Positions 29,433 to 38,035 of a stretch of DNA of 44,126 bases are shown piece after piece. How positions within the stretch are numbered: position 1 is the stretch's first letter; every line of letters begins with the position of its first letter. The notes beneath the pieces are model-generated. The model searched no databases and had not been told where the DNA came from. It saw nothing but the letters and a program-made list of their open reading frames with translations. The position numbers and the translations under genes are program-made. The stretch is from an uncultured Pelagibacteraceae bacterium (GTDB lineage Bacteria > Pseudomonadota > Alphaproteobacteria > Pelagibacterales > Pelagibacteraceae), in NCBI GenBank assembly GCA_902569615.1, contig CACFUX010000009.1, positions 1 through 44,126 on the forward strand, written 5' to 3'.

Positions 29433-30189
29433 TTCACATTGCCATTTAGATCATGAACCAATGTATGGTGACCTTAAAAACGTTATAAAAAGATCAAAAG
29501 ATAATGGTTTAAGTAAAATTTTATCTATTTGTACTACAAATGATAGTTTTTCAAAAATTATTAAAATAATAGATTTTGATCCAATTATTTTTGGTACTTT
29601 TGGAATTCATCCACATGAGACATCAAAAGATGTTGTTACAAAAAATGAAATAATTAATAATGTTAGAAAGCACAATAAAATTATTGCAATAGGAGAGAGT
29701 GGATTAGATTTTTATTACAATCATTCAGACAAAAATGCGCAAATAAAAAGCTTTAAAACCCACATAGAAGCATCTTTAGAACTTAATATTCCAATAATAG
29801 TACATTCAAGAAATGCAGAAATCGAAACATTTGAAATATTAAAAAGTTATTATGAATTTAGACCTAAAATTTTGATGCATTGCTTTACTGGTTCATCACA
29901 ATTTGCAAAAAATATGTTAACCCTAGGGAGCTATTTTTCTGCTAGTGGTATTATAACTTTTAAAAATAGTTTGGATTTACAAAAAACGTTTATGACTATA
30001 CCTAATGAAAAATTGTTAATAGAAACTGACAGTCCTTATTTAGCACCTGTGCCATTGAGAGGTAAAAAAAATGAGCCTAGCTATATAAAACATACTTTAA
30101 ACAAGTTGGGAGAAATTAAAAAGACAACTATTGATGAAATAGAAACTATTACATCTAATAATTTCAACCTATTATTTAATTTAAAATAA
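29425..30189 (+). CDS. tatD: TatD family metal-dependent hydrolase
   Basis: TatD-like enzymes are TIM-barrel metal-dependent nucleases of the amidohydrolase superfamily, with 3'-5' exonuclease activity in characterised members. The metal-binding DSHCHLD motif is at residues 3-9. It is followed by IGESGLDFYY with the Glu ligand, HSRNAEIETFEIL, HCFTGS and ETDSPYLAPVPLRGK. The 254-residue length is typical. Despite the name, the family is not needed for Tat export. The gene is 3 nt upstream of the MBL hydrolase, its usual partner in alphaproteobacteria. Confidence 0.95.
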   Translation: MIDSHCHLDHEPMYGDLKNVIKRSKDNGLSKILSICTTNDSFSKIIKIIDFDPIIFGTFGIHPHETSKDVVTKNEIINNVRKHNKIIAIGESGLDFYYNHSDKNAQIKSFKTHIEASLELNIPIIVHSRNAEIETFEILKSYYEFRPKILMHCFTGSSQFAKNMLTLGSYFSASGIITFKNSLDLQKTFMTIPNEKLLIETDSPYLAPVPLRGKKNEPSYIKHTLNKLGEIKKTTIDEIETITSNNFNLLFNLK

Positions 30190-30192
30190 AGT

Positions 30193-30969
30193 ATGTCTAT
30201 CAAATTTACTATACTTGGCTGTGGTAGTTCAATGGGTGTTCCCAGATCTGATGGTTATTTTGGAAATTGTGACCCTACAAATTTAAAAAATTACAGAAGT
30301 AGATGCTCTGGTATTATTCAAACAAAATCAGACAATATATTAATTGATACATCACCAGATTTGAGAAGTCAGTTAATTAATAATAAAATTAAGAAAATTG
30401 ATAAAGTTTTATATTCACATATGCACGCAGATCAAACACACGGAATTAATGATTTAAGGGTTTTTTTTATAAAAAATAGAAGACCAATACCCATATACAC
30501 TGATAAAAAAACAAAAGATCATTTAACAAAGACTTTTTCATACTGTTTTGAAAATAGAAGTAAAGAATATCCTGCTACATTGAAGCTAAATATAGTTAAG
30601 AATAGATTTACAATTAAAGATGGTGCAAAAAATATTTCAATTAAATCTGTAAAAGTAGAACATGGAAAAGTTCAAAGTATATGCTATATAATTGATAATA
30701 AATTAGCATATATTAGTGACGTTAGTAAAATTTATAAAAAAGATTATAAATATTTTAAAAATCTAAAATACTTAATAATTGATTGTTTATGGTATAGAAA
30801 CCATCCATCTCATCTTAATCTAGAACAGTCAATTAAACTTATTAAATTATTTAAACCAAAAAAAGCTATACTTACAAATTTACATTGTGACCTTGACTAT
30901 GAAATATTAAGAAAAAAATTACCTAAAAATATAGTACCAGCTTATGATGGATTAAAACTTAAATTATAA
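30193..30969 (+). CDS. MBL-fold metallohydrolase, PhnP-like
   Basis: This is a metallo-beta-lactamase-fold hydrolase related to PhnP and RNase Z-type phosphodiesterases. The metal motif HMHADQTHG covers residues 76-84 (first His76). The position usually holding His after the Asp is Gln, a form I believe is general in this alphaproteobacterial subfamily. A Cys pair (Cys10 and Cys26) lies in the N-terminal GCGSSMGVPRSDG region typical of the PhnP-like group. The tatD neighbour supports a nucleic acid or cyclic phosphate substrate, but no substrate can be read from the sequence. Its end overlaps the convergent gpx gene by 6 nt. Confidence 0.9.
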   Translation: MSIKFTILGCGSSMGVPRSDGYFGNCDPTNLKNYRSRCSGIIQTKSDNILIDTSPDLRSQLINNKIKKIDKVLYSHMHADQTHGINDLRVFFIKNRRPIPIYTDKKTKDHLTKTFSYCFENRSKEYPATLKLNIVKNRFTIKDGAKNISIKSVKVEHGKVQSICYIIDNKLAYISDVSKIYKKDYKYFKNLKYLIIDCLWYRNHPSHLNLEQSIKLIKLFKPKKAILTNLHCDLDYEILRKKLPKNIVPAYDGLKLKL

Positions 30970-31506
30970 TAATTTCTCGATTTTTGAAGTAATTTTGTCT
31001 GACTTTGGACTCGTAAAAGATGAATATGTATCTTCAATCTTGCCTTCTTTATTAATTAGAATTTTGTAAAAATTCCACTTGGGAACTGCAGATTTACCAT
31101 GGTTTTTTTTTGCCCATTTAAATATTTCATGAGCATTATCACCTTTAACCTCCGATATAGTAGACAAAGGAAAATTTATATTAAAATTAACTTCACAGAA
31201 TTTTTTTACTTCAGAGTTTTTTGTTTTTTCTTGATTAAAGGAATTTGATGGTATACCTAATACTACAAGACCGTTGGATCTATACTTGTCCCATAAATAT
31301 TGTAAATCTTCATACTGTTTAGTAAAACCACAGTAACTTGCTGTGTTAACTAAAAGCACAACTTTATTCTTATATTTTTGAAAATTTATTACTTCGCCTG
31401 AAATGCTATCAATTTTAAAATCAAAAAAAACTTTTTCGTAATCTGCATGTGAACTTTTAAAAAAAAACATTATTATTGTTATTCCTATTAATACTATTTT
31501 TCTCAT
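30964..31506 (-). CDS. glutathione peroxidase family protein, exported
   Basis: The protein belongs to the thiol peroxidases that reduce hydroperoxides with glutathione or thioredoxin. A signal peptide at residues 1-21 ends in SSHADY and places it in the periplasm. The peroxidatic Cys59 lies in NTASYCGFTKQY, so this is a Cys-type and not a selenocysteine enzyme. The conserved FNQEK and PKWNFYK elements supply the Gln and Trp-Asn of the active site. It is the last gene of a minus-strand set with nhaA and a zinc-ribbon protein, 8 nt after nhaA. Confidence 0.92.
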   Translation of the reverse strand: MRKIVLIGITIIMFFFKSSHADYEKVFFDFKIDSISGEVINFQKYKNKVVLLVNTASYCGFTKQYEDLQYLWDKYRSNGLVVLGIPSNSFNQEKTKNSEVKKFCEVNFNINFPLSTISEVKGDNAHEIFKWAKKNHGKSAVPKWNFYKILINKEGKIEDTYSSFTSPKSDKITSKIEKLL

Positions 31507-31514
31507 TTTTAAAT

Positions 31515-32687
31515 TTATTTATTGGGAGTAAGTAATATTAAAAAATAACCAAATAAAGTGGATAATAATGACCCAGTTAAGACTCCAATTTTTACACCGT
31601 CCATATATTGCATATTTTCAACAAAAGCTAAATTACCAACAAATAAACTCATAGTAAAACCAATACCTGTTAAAATACCAACTCCATAAAAATTATACCA
31701 ATTCGAATTATTTGGCATTTGAGCTATTTTAAGCTTAATAGAAATGTATGAAAATACAAATACCCCTAATTGTTTACCAACAAATAAGCCAAGAACAATT
31801 CCTAATGGCACTTTATCTAATAATGATGAAAATGATAAGCCTTCTAAAGAAACTCCAGCATTAGCAAAAGCAAATAATGGCATAATTCCAAATGCTACAT
31901 ATGGACTTATTGCATGTTCAATCTTAATTAATAATGAAAAATCTTTTTCTTTTTTTCTATGTGGTATAGTCATTGCTAATAAAACACCTGCTATTGTTGC
32001 ATGAATACCTGAGTTGTGTGTAAAATCCCAAAGAAGTAGTCCTACAAAAAGATAAGGAATAAATTTTTTAACATTAAATTTATTTATTATTAACAAAATC
32101 AAAAAAGCAATTAACATTAGAGAAAGGTACTTAATACTTAAATCGCCTGAGTAAAATAAAGCGATAATAACAATTGCACCTAAATCATCAATAATTGCTA
32201 AAGCTGTCAAAAATACTTTCAATGATAAAGGTACTCTCTTTCCTAATAAAGATAGTACTCCAAGAGAAAAAGCAATATCTGTTGCAGAGGGAATTGCCCA
32301 TCCATTTAATGTTTCACTGTCACCTAAATTAATAATAATATAAATAAATGCAGGTACCACCATCCCACCAACAGCTGCAATTATAGGCAATAAAGCCTGC
32401 TTTATATTTGATAACTCTCCTTGCAAAAATTCTCTTTTTATTTCTAAAGTAACAAAGAAAAAAAATATTGCCATTAATGCATCATTTATCCAATGTAAGA
32501 CAGAAAGTTTTAATCCAAAATTATTAATTCCAATAAACAAGTAATTACTTAATGTAGAAAAATATAAATCTGATAAATTTGAATTACTAATAACAAGGGC
32601 AGCCACAGCAGCAAATAACAAAACTAAACCGCTTGCTGCTTCAAGTTTAAAGAACCATTTAAATGGTGATGATATATATTTAAGCAT
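31515..32687 (-). CDS. nhaA: Na+/H+ antiporter NhaA
   Basis: NhaA expels sodium in exchange for protons across the inner membrane. The 390-residue protein has about twelve hydrophobic helices. The ion-binding Asp pair Asp167-Asp168 sits in ALAIIDDLGAIVIIALFY. The N-terminal DALMAIFFFFVTLEIKRE and the helix 4 TD motif in AIPSATDIAFSLGVLSLLG are also conserved. A marine cell uses such pumps for sodium and pH control. It lies 3 nt after the zinc-ribbon gene and 8 nt before gpx. Confidence 0.97.
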   Translation of the reverse strand: MLKYISSPFKWFFKLEAASGLVLLFAAVAALVISNSNLSDLYFSTLSNYLFIGINNFGLKLSVLHWINDALMAIFFFFVTLEIKREFLQGELSNIKQALLPIIAAVGGMVVPAFIYIIINLGDSETLNGWAIPSATDIAFSLGVLSLLGKRVPLSLKVFLTALAIIDDLGAIVIIALFYSGDLSIKYLSLMLIAFLILLIINKFNVKKFIPYLFVGLLLWDFTHNSGIHATIAGVLLAMTIPHRKKEKDFSLLIKIEHAISPYVAFGIMPLFAFANAGVSLEGLSFSSLLDKVPLGIVLGLFVGKQLGVFVFSYISIKLKIAQMPNNSNWYNFYGVGILTGIGFTMSLFVGNLAFVENMQYMDGVKIGVLTGSLLSTLFGYFLILLTPNK

Positions 32688-32690
32688 TTT

Positions 32691-33140
32691 TTATTTTATT
32701 AAATCTAATATGAAGAGTTTAATGTCTTTAAGAGATTGGTACAAATTATTTAATATAATTTGTATATTAGGGAATATTGTTTCTAGAGGTTCTTTAAAAG
32801 TATCCAAAACAAGTATCAAAGTTATAGATGTAATTATTATTACTAATAAAAGTTTAAAGTAATTAACACTATAATCATTTTCTTTTAAAGTTTTTTTAGG
32901 ATTAATTTCTTTTTGATCTTCTTCAATATTAATAGTTTTTCTATCGTTGTTTTGTGTATTCGCAGCTGTTTTTTCTTTATATGTATCTTGATAAGTATCT
33001 TGCGTTTCATTTATAATTTTTTCTATTTTAAAAAACCATTGATGATCACAACTACCACATTGCAGCATTCTACCTTCCGAAGGTATTAATTTTTGGTCAA
33101 TTTCAAATTTTTTTTCGCCACATGGGCAAGTAATTATCAT
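32691..33140 (-). CDS. zinc-ribbon single-pass membrane protein (MJ0042-type finger)
   Basis: This 149-residue protein starts with a zinc ribbon formed by CPC at residues 5-7 and CGSC at residues 28-31, of the MJ0042 type common at the N terminus of alphaproteobacterial regulators. A hydrophilic linker, one transmembrane helix at about residues 95-116 and a short C-terminal region follow. Orthologues in alphaproteobacteria are usually hypothetical membrane proteins, and I know of no proven role. It is probably the first gene of the operon with nhaA and gpx. Confidence 0.8.
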   Translation of the reverse strand: MIITCPCGEKKFEIDQKLIPSEGRMLQCGSCDHQWFFKIEKIINETQDTYQDTYKEKTAANTQNNDRKTINIEEDQKEINPKKTLKENDYSVNYFKLLLVIIITSITLILVLDTFKEPLETIFPNIQIILNNLYQSLKDIKLFILDLIK

Positions 33141-33197
33141 GATTTCTTGTATATCAGATTTTTATTAAATTTCTTCATTTTTGGTAATATTTATCCT

Positions 33198-33225
33198 TTG
33201 AAATTAGCATTAACTACTGTATTAG
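33198..33225 (+). promoter_or_regulatory. predicted promoter of tRNA-Pro and the NDUFS4-like gene
   Basis: TTGAAA at 33198-33203 and TATTAG at 33220-33225 are 16 nt apart. Transcription would start near 33232, just before the mature tRNA end at 33235. The -10 element is a partial match, so the call is tentative. Confidence 0.35.
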
Positions 33226-33234
33226 TTACCCATT

Positions 33235-33311
<77 letters not shown>

Positions 33312-33315
33312 TTTT

Positions 33316-33597
33316 ATGAAAAAAGCAAAAATATATAAACCATCAAAAACGGCTATGCAGTCTGGTCTAAAAAAATTTGATAAATGGATTATCGAGTTTA
33401 TTTCAAAAAAGCCAGGCATAAATCCATTAATGGGGTGGGAGAGCTCTTCAGATACATACTCTGAATTAAATCTTGAATTTAGTTCAAAAGAACTTGCGAT
33501 TGAATATGCAAAAAAAAATAAAATTGATTACGAATTGATTGAACCTAAAAATAGAAAAATTAATAAAAAGTTCTATGCTGACAATTTTACTAAATAA
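33316..33597 (+). CDS. NADH dehydrogenase accessory subunit, NDUFS4-like (ETC complex I family)
   Basis: This 93-residue protein belongs to the family of the mitochondrial complex I 18-kDa subunit NDUFS4, found in alphaproteobacteria as an accessory part of NADH:quinone oxidoreductase. The family pattern is visible in [13 protein letters not shown], then [16 protein letters not shown] and [16 protein letters not shown]. The open frame extends upstream into tRNA-Pro, but the true start is the ATG at 33316, four bases past the CCA. There is no room for a Shine-Dalgarno sequence outside the tRNA. It overlaps the next gene by 1 nt. Confidence 0.93.
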   Translation: MKKAKIYKPSKTAMQSGLKKFDKWIIEFISKKPGINPLMGWESSSDTYSELNLEFSSKELAIEYAKKNKIDYELIEPKNRKINKKFYADNFTK

Positions 33598-34592
33598 TGT
33601 TTAAATTTTTTACACAAAAAAAATGGTTTTTATGGAGCATCTTTGGATCTCTTTTTATATTAGTCTCAACATGGTATCAGGTTCAATTAGATGTGCGAAT
33701 TAATGAATGGTTTGGTGAATTTTACGACACTTTACAAAAAGCTTTAACAACACCAAATTCGGTAAGTGAACAAGAATTTATTGGCTACTTATTTACTTTT
33801 GCAAAAATTGCAGCTCTATGGATTTTAATAGCTGTATTTACAGGATTTTTTACAAGTCATTGGGTATTTAGATGGAGAACTGCAATGGCCAATTACTATC
33901 ACGAACAATGGTTGAAGGCTAGATTAACAGAAGGCGCTTCTCAAAGAGTTCAAGAAGATACTTTAAAATTTGCAAGAATTATGGAAGGTCTTGGAACTGG
34001 TTTATTAGATAGCATAATGACTTTAATTGCTTTCACTCCAATTCTATGGGGCTTGTCTAAACAAATTGATGTTCTACCATGGATTGGTCAAGTTGATCAC
34101 GCATTAGTATGGGTTGCTATAATTTCTGCTTTAGGCGGTACTTTGTTGCTTGCAGCTGTAGGAATTAAACTTCCTGGAATTGAATATGACATTCAAAAAG
34201 AAGAAGCTGGTTATAGAAAAGAATTAGTTCATGGAGAAGATGATCCTATAAGAGCGGCACCTCCAACTATTGGTCAGCTTTATAATAGAGTTAGGGGTAT
34301 ACACTATAAATCTTATTTTCATTATTTATACTTCAACACAGTTAAATGGAGCTATTTTCAAGGAATGGTAATTGTACCTTATCTGGCTCTAGCTCCTACA
34401 ATAGTAACAGGTGCAATAACACTAGGATTTGTTCAACAAATCACAAGAGCATTTGGAAGGGTAGAGGGATCATTACAATATTTAGTTAAAAGCTGGTCTA
34501 CGATTGTAGAACTAATATCTGTATGGAAGAGATTGAGAGAATTTGAAAATAAATTACATTCAGCTGAAAATGATTCTTCTGTTAAAATTTAG
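33597..34592 (+). CDS. SbmA/BacA-like inner-membrane peptide transporter
   Basis: The 331-residue protein resembles the SbmA/BacA family, proton-driven importers of peptides that look like an ABC transmembrane domain without an ATPase. The visible features are an N-terminal helix with WYQVQLDVRINEWFGEFYD and the segment FFTSHWVFRWRTAMANYY. The cytoplasmic PGIEYDIQKEEAGYRKELVH stretch and an RVRGIHYKSYFHYLYF segment follow. No nucleotide-binding motif is present. BacA relatives matter for very long-chain lipid A fatty acids and peptide uptake in other alphaproteobacteria; the role here is open. Codons and composition are visibly less AT-rich than those of neighbouring genes. Confidence 0.85.
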   Translation: MFKFFTQKKWFLWSIFGSLFILVSTWYQVQLDVRINEWFGEFYDTLQKALTTPNSVSEQEFIGYLFTFAKIAALWILIAVFTGFFTSHWVFRWRTAMANYYHEQWLKARLTEGASQRVQEDTLKFARIMEGLGTGLLDSIMTLIAFTPILWGLSKQIDVLPWIGQVDHALVWVAIISALGGTLLLAAVGIKLPGIEYDIQKEEAGYRKELVHGEDDPIRAAPPTIGQLYNRVRGIHYKSYFHYLYFNTVKWSYFQGMVIVPYLALAPTIVTGAITLGFVQQITRAFGRVEGSLQYLVKSWSTIVELISVWKRLREFENKLHSAENDSSVKI

Positions 34593-34594
34593 AA

Positions 34595-35539
34595 ATGAGT
34601 TTAGATAAAGACCTAATTGATAAACTAGTAAATGTAACTTCAAGTGCCTCTATTGCATGTTATATGCATATTGGTAAAAAAAATAAAATTATTGCAGATA
34701 AAGCTGCTACCGACTCGATGAGAAATAATCTAAATAAATTAGATATTGATGGAAGAGTAGTTATAGGCGAAGGAGAATTGGACGAAGCACCAATGCTGTA
34801 TATAGGTGAAAAGTTAGGTACTGGCAAAGGTTTAAGTATTGATATTGCTGTTGATCCACTAGAAGGAACAAATTTTGCTGCAAATAATCTACCTGGAGCA
34901 ATGTCTGTTATTGCTGTCAGTGCTAAAAATAATTTATTTAATGCACCTGAAACTTATATGGATAAATTGGCAGTTAGTAAGGATGTTCCATTTGATGCTA
35001 CAGATTTGGACTTTTCTGTTGAAAAAAATATAAAAAATATCGCAGACTCAAAAAATAAGGATATTAGTAAAATAACAGCTTGCATACTTGATAGACCAAG
35101 ACATAAAGAAATAATTGATAAATTAAAAAACTTAAAGGTTAATTTAAAACTAATTTCTGATGGTGATATATCAGGAGCTCTTTTAGTTACAGATAAAAAA
35201 TATAATACTGATATATTTTTAGGTATTGGTGGTGGTCCAGAGGGAGTTTTAACTGCGGCAGCTTTAGATTCTTTTAATTGTAAATTTCAAGGAAGATTTT
35301 TATTTAAATCTGATAAAGATATATTAAGAGCAAAAAAAATGGGCATTAGTGATTTAAACAAAAAGTATGAAGTTGATGAAATAGTTAGAGGAGATTCTAT
35401 TTTTTGTGCAACTGGTATCACCTCAAATGAACTTGTTAATGGTGTTAAATTTGAAAACGGAAAATTTATTACAGAAACATTGGTTACACATAAAAATTCT
35501 TCGAACAAAATAGTAAAAAAAGAGGTACCTATTACTTGA
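34595..35539 (+). CDS. glpX: fructose-1,6-bisphosphatase, class II
   Basis: GlpX hydrolyses fructose 1,6-bisphosphate to fructose 6-phosphate in gluconeogenesis, and in some bacteria also acts on sedoheptulose bisphosphate. The 314-residue sequence carries VIGEGELDEAPML and VDPLEGTNFAANNLPGAMSV, which hold the metal-binding Asp and Glu residues. It also has FLGIGGGPEGVLTAAAL and the C-terminal FCATGITSNELVNGV. It starts 2 nt after the transporter gene. In many alphaproteobacteria glpX lies directly next to hom, whereas here hom is at the right edge of the window and on the other strand. Confidence 0.95.
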   Translation: MSLDKDLIDKLVNVTSSASIACYMHIGKKNKIIADKAATDSMRNNLNKLDIDGRVVIGEGELDEAPMLYIGEKLGTGKGLSIDIAVDPLEGTNFAANNLPGAMSVIAVSAKNNLFNAPETYMDKLAVSKDVPFDATDLDFSVEKNIKNIADSKNKDISKITACILDRPRHKEIIDKLKNLKVNLKLISDGDISGALLVTDKKYNTDIFLGIGGGPEGVLTAAALDSFNCKFQGRFLFKSDKDILRAKKMGISDLNKKYEVDEIVRGDSIFCATGITSNELVNGVKFENGKFITETLVTHKNSSNKIVKKEVPIT

Positions 35540-35574
35540 TTAATTTCATTATTTACAATAAAAGATCCAAATTT

Positions 35575-35649
35575 GGTCCCTTCGTCTATCGGTTAGGACA
35601 CGTGGTTTTCATCCTCGAAAGAGGGGTTCGATTCCCCTAGGGACCGCCA
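35575..35649 (+). tRNA. tRNA-Glu (anticodon UUC)
   Basis: The acceptor GGTCCCT pairs with AGGGACC, followed by the discriminator G and an encoded CCA. The D arm is GTC to GAC, and the T arm is AGGGG-TTCGATT-CCCCT. The anticodon loop TTTTCAT exposes TTC. The anticodon stem CGTGG/CCTCG contains one T-T mismatch at its middle pair (positions 29 and 41). The next ORF starts 5 nt after the CCA. The tRNA marks the left edge of the accessory block described below. Confidence 0.95.
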
Positions 35650-35654
35650 TCAAA

Positions 35655-35906
35655 ATGTATTATGTGTACCTCATAATTTCAAAAAACAAAAAAAGAACAA
35701 TTTCTTATGTTGGTTATACGAATAACTTAAAAAGAAGAATTAAATTACATAATGAAGCTAAAGGAGCAAAATTTACTAGAGGTAGAAAATGGAGCTTATT
35801 ATACTCAAAAAAATATGCTAATAAAAATATAGCCATGAGTGAAGAGTACAAACTAAAAAAAAATTACAAATTAAGAGAAAAAATTAAAAATAGAGGCAAA
35901 AATTGA
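35655..35906 (+). CDS. GIY-YIG nuclease superfamily protein (UPF0213/YhbQ-like)
   Basis: The 83-residue protein consists only of a GIY-YIG domain. MYYVYLI and SYVGYT supply the two sequence signatures, NNLKRRIKLHN holds the conserved Arg, and the C-terminal SEEYKLKK contains the Glu of the family. Such stand-alone proteins resemble the URI/YhbQ group, of uncertain DNA-processing role. It is inserted 5 nt after tRNA-Glu and overlaps the following glycosyltransferase by 4 nt. A homing-type origin is possible but not shown. Confidence 0.88.
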   Translation: MYYVYLIISKNKKRTISYVGYTNNLKRRIKLHNEAKGAKFTRGRKWSLLYSKKYANKNIAMSEEYKLKKNYKLREKIKNRGKN

Positions 35907-38035
35907 GAATTTCAATATTACTACCATTTAAAGAGAATTTTTCACCTACATACGCAGGAGCTGTTTCACTTTTTATAAATGACACACTTAAGATAAGTAA
36001 ATATAAAAAAAATACAATTGTTTATGGTAATACAAGTTACAAAAATAATTTTAAGTTAAATTATAAAAATATTTTTTTAAAAAAAAGAATTTTTCAGAGT
36101 CAAAATAGAAAATATGTTGAAGAATTTATAAAAATAGAAAAAGAAAATTATTCAGATTTAATAGAATTACATAATAGACCTATTTATTTAAATTATTTAG
36201 TTAATGAGTTAAAAAATAGAACTTACATACTATATTTTCATAATGATCCATTAACAATGAATGGATCAACTACAATAACTGAAAGAATTTTTTTATTAAA
36301 AAATTGCTTTAAAATTATATTTAATAGCAATTGGTCAAAAAAAAGATTCTTGGAAGGTATGAAAAGTGATTATATAAATAGTGAAAAATTAATAGTAATA
36401 AATCAATCTGCAAAAAAAAATAAAATTAACTTAAAAAAAAAGAAAAAAATAATTACTTTTGTAGGAAAGTTAAATAAATCTAAAGGTTATGATTTATTCG
36501 GTAAGGCAATAATAAAAATTTTAAATAAATATAAAGATTGGGAGAGTTATGTAGTTGGAGATGAGCCGAGAGATAAACTTTTGTTCAACCATAAAAGATT
36601 AAATAAACTAGGATTCCTTCAGCATAATGATGTTTTAAACATTTATAAAAAAACAAGTATAGCAATTGTTTGTTCAAGATGGGAGGAACCATTTGGCAGA
36701 ACAAGTCTAGAAGCATCAGCAAACGGATGTGCTGTTGTTGTAAGTGATAGGGGAGGTCTTAGTGAAACTATTACTGATGGAGTTATTTTAAAGAAGTTAG
36801 ATCAACAAAATATTTTTAAAGAAACTGAAAAACTGATCAAAAATGATAAAAAGAGAAAAGATTTACAATATTTATCATTAAAGAATTTTTACTTAACTCA
36901 TAATTACATTTCAAATTTAATTGATAAAGTTAGAGATGAAAAACTTGGACATATTAAGAAGTTTTTCACTGTAAACACAAAAAAATCATTAAGAATTTTA
37001 CATGTCACAAATTTTAATGAAAGACATAATGGAAGACTTTTTTTTAATACCGGTAGAAGAATTAATAATGGATTTATTAGATTGGGAAATAGTGTTTTGG
37101 AATTTAGTGATAGAGACATTCAAAAAAACTACAAATCCTATTCAGATATATCAGGAGCTAAAACACTTAATGAAAAGCTTAGAATTACATGCTATAATTA
37201 CAAACCTGACATGATAGTTTTGGGTCATGCAGATCTTATTTCATCAAATGTGCTAGGTGAATTAAAAAATGAATATCCCCATTTAAAAGTGGCACAATGG
37301 TTTTTGGATCCGCTTAATATTAATGGCCCAGATTATTTAAAAAATAAAAAACGTATTTTAGATAAATCAAAATTTATCGATGCAAATTATATTACAACAA
37401 GTCCAGATGTTTTAAAATTCTTACCTAAAAGCGTAGAAAATTTTTTTATACCAAATCCATCAGATCCTTCTTTTGAAACACTTAATAATTTTAATCATTC
37501 ATGCTCTAATGATGTTTTTTTTGCATTAAGTCACGGTGTTCATAGAGGTACTCTAAAATCTAGATCAAGAGATGATAGGGAAAAGTTTTTAAACAAATTG
37601 ATGAAAATATCAAAAAATACAAAATTTGATATTTATGGCTTAAACAATGTACAACCAATATGGGCGAACCAATATTTCAAAACTATTTCTAATTCTAAAA
37701 TGGGTTTAAACCTAAGTAGAGGTACGCCAATTAAATATTATAGCAGTGACCGCCTCACACAAATTACTGGCAATGGACTGGTTACACTTATTGATAAAAA
37801 AACAGGATATAACGATTTTTTTGATGATAGTGAAATGGTATTCTATTCAAATGTATACGATTTATCTGAAAAAATAGTAAAAATAAATAAAGATGAAAAA
37901 TTAAGAAAGTCTATAGCAAAAAAAGGTAAGAAAAAGTACTTAAAATATTTTAATTCAAATTTAGTAGCTGAATTCATTATCAATAAAACCTTACAAATTA
38001 ATAATAAATCTAAATATTTATGGCATGATAAATGA
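35903..38035 (+). CDS. two-domain glycosyltransferase (GT4-like plus CgeB-like)
   Basis: This 710-residue protein appears to be two GT-B glycosyltransferases in one chain. The N-terminal half (about residues 1-345) is GT4-like, with FVGKLNKSKGYDLF and the nucleotide-sugar site SRWEEPFGRTSLEASANGC. The C-terminal half (about 355-710) resembles CgeB-type glycosyltransferases, with LRILHVTNFNERHNGRLF and a final LSRGTPIKYYSSDRLTQIT segment. It starts with TTG at 35903, overlapping the GIY-YIG stop by 4 nt. It probably builds a surface polysaccharide or lipopolysaccharide together with the following GT9-like gene; donor and acceptor cannot be told. Very AT-rich codon use suggests an accessory gene. 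Confidence 0.82.
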   Translation: MRISILLPFKENFSPTYAGAVSLFINDTLKISKYKKNTIVYGNTSYKNNFKLNYKNIFLKKRIFQSQNRKYVEEFIKIEKENYSDLIELHNRPIYLNYLVNELKNRTYILYFHNDPLTMNGSTTITERIFLLKNCFKIIFNSNWSKKRFLEGMKSDYINSEKLIVINQSAKKNKINLKKKKKIITFVGKLNKSKGYDLFGKAIIKILNKYKDWESYVVGDEPRDKLLFNHKRLNKLGFLQHNDVLNIYKKTSIAIVCSRWEEPFGRTSLEASANGCAVVVSDRGGLSETITDGVILKKLDQQNIFKETEKLIKNDKKRKDLQYLSLKNFYLTHNYISNLIDKVRDEKLGHIKKFFTVNTKKSLRILHVTNFNERHNGRLFFNTGRRINNGFIRLGNSVLEFSDRDIQKNYKSYSDISGAKTLNEKLRITCYNYKPDMIVLGHADLISSNVLGELKNEYPHLKVAQWFLDPLNINGPDYLKNKKRILDKSKFIDANYITTSPDVLKFLPKSVENFFIPNPSDPSFETLNNFNHSCSNDVFFALSHGVHRGTLKSRSRDDREKFLNKLMKISKNTKFDIYGLNNVQPIWANQYFKTISNSKMGLNLSRGTPIKYYSSDRLTQITGNGLVTLIDKKTGYNDFFDDSEMVFYSNVYDLSEKIVKINKDEKLRKSIAKKGKKKYLKYFNSNLVAEFIINKTLQINNKSKYLWHDK

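Noticed and set aside
35627..35649. Search for a duplicated tRNA-Glu 3' end (attL/attR pair) to the right of the recombinase.
   Set aside because: By eye I find no copy of the tRNA 3' segment between 38900 and 41312.
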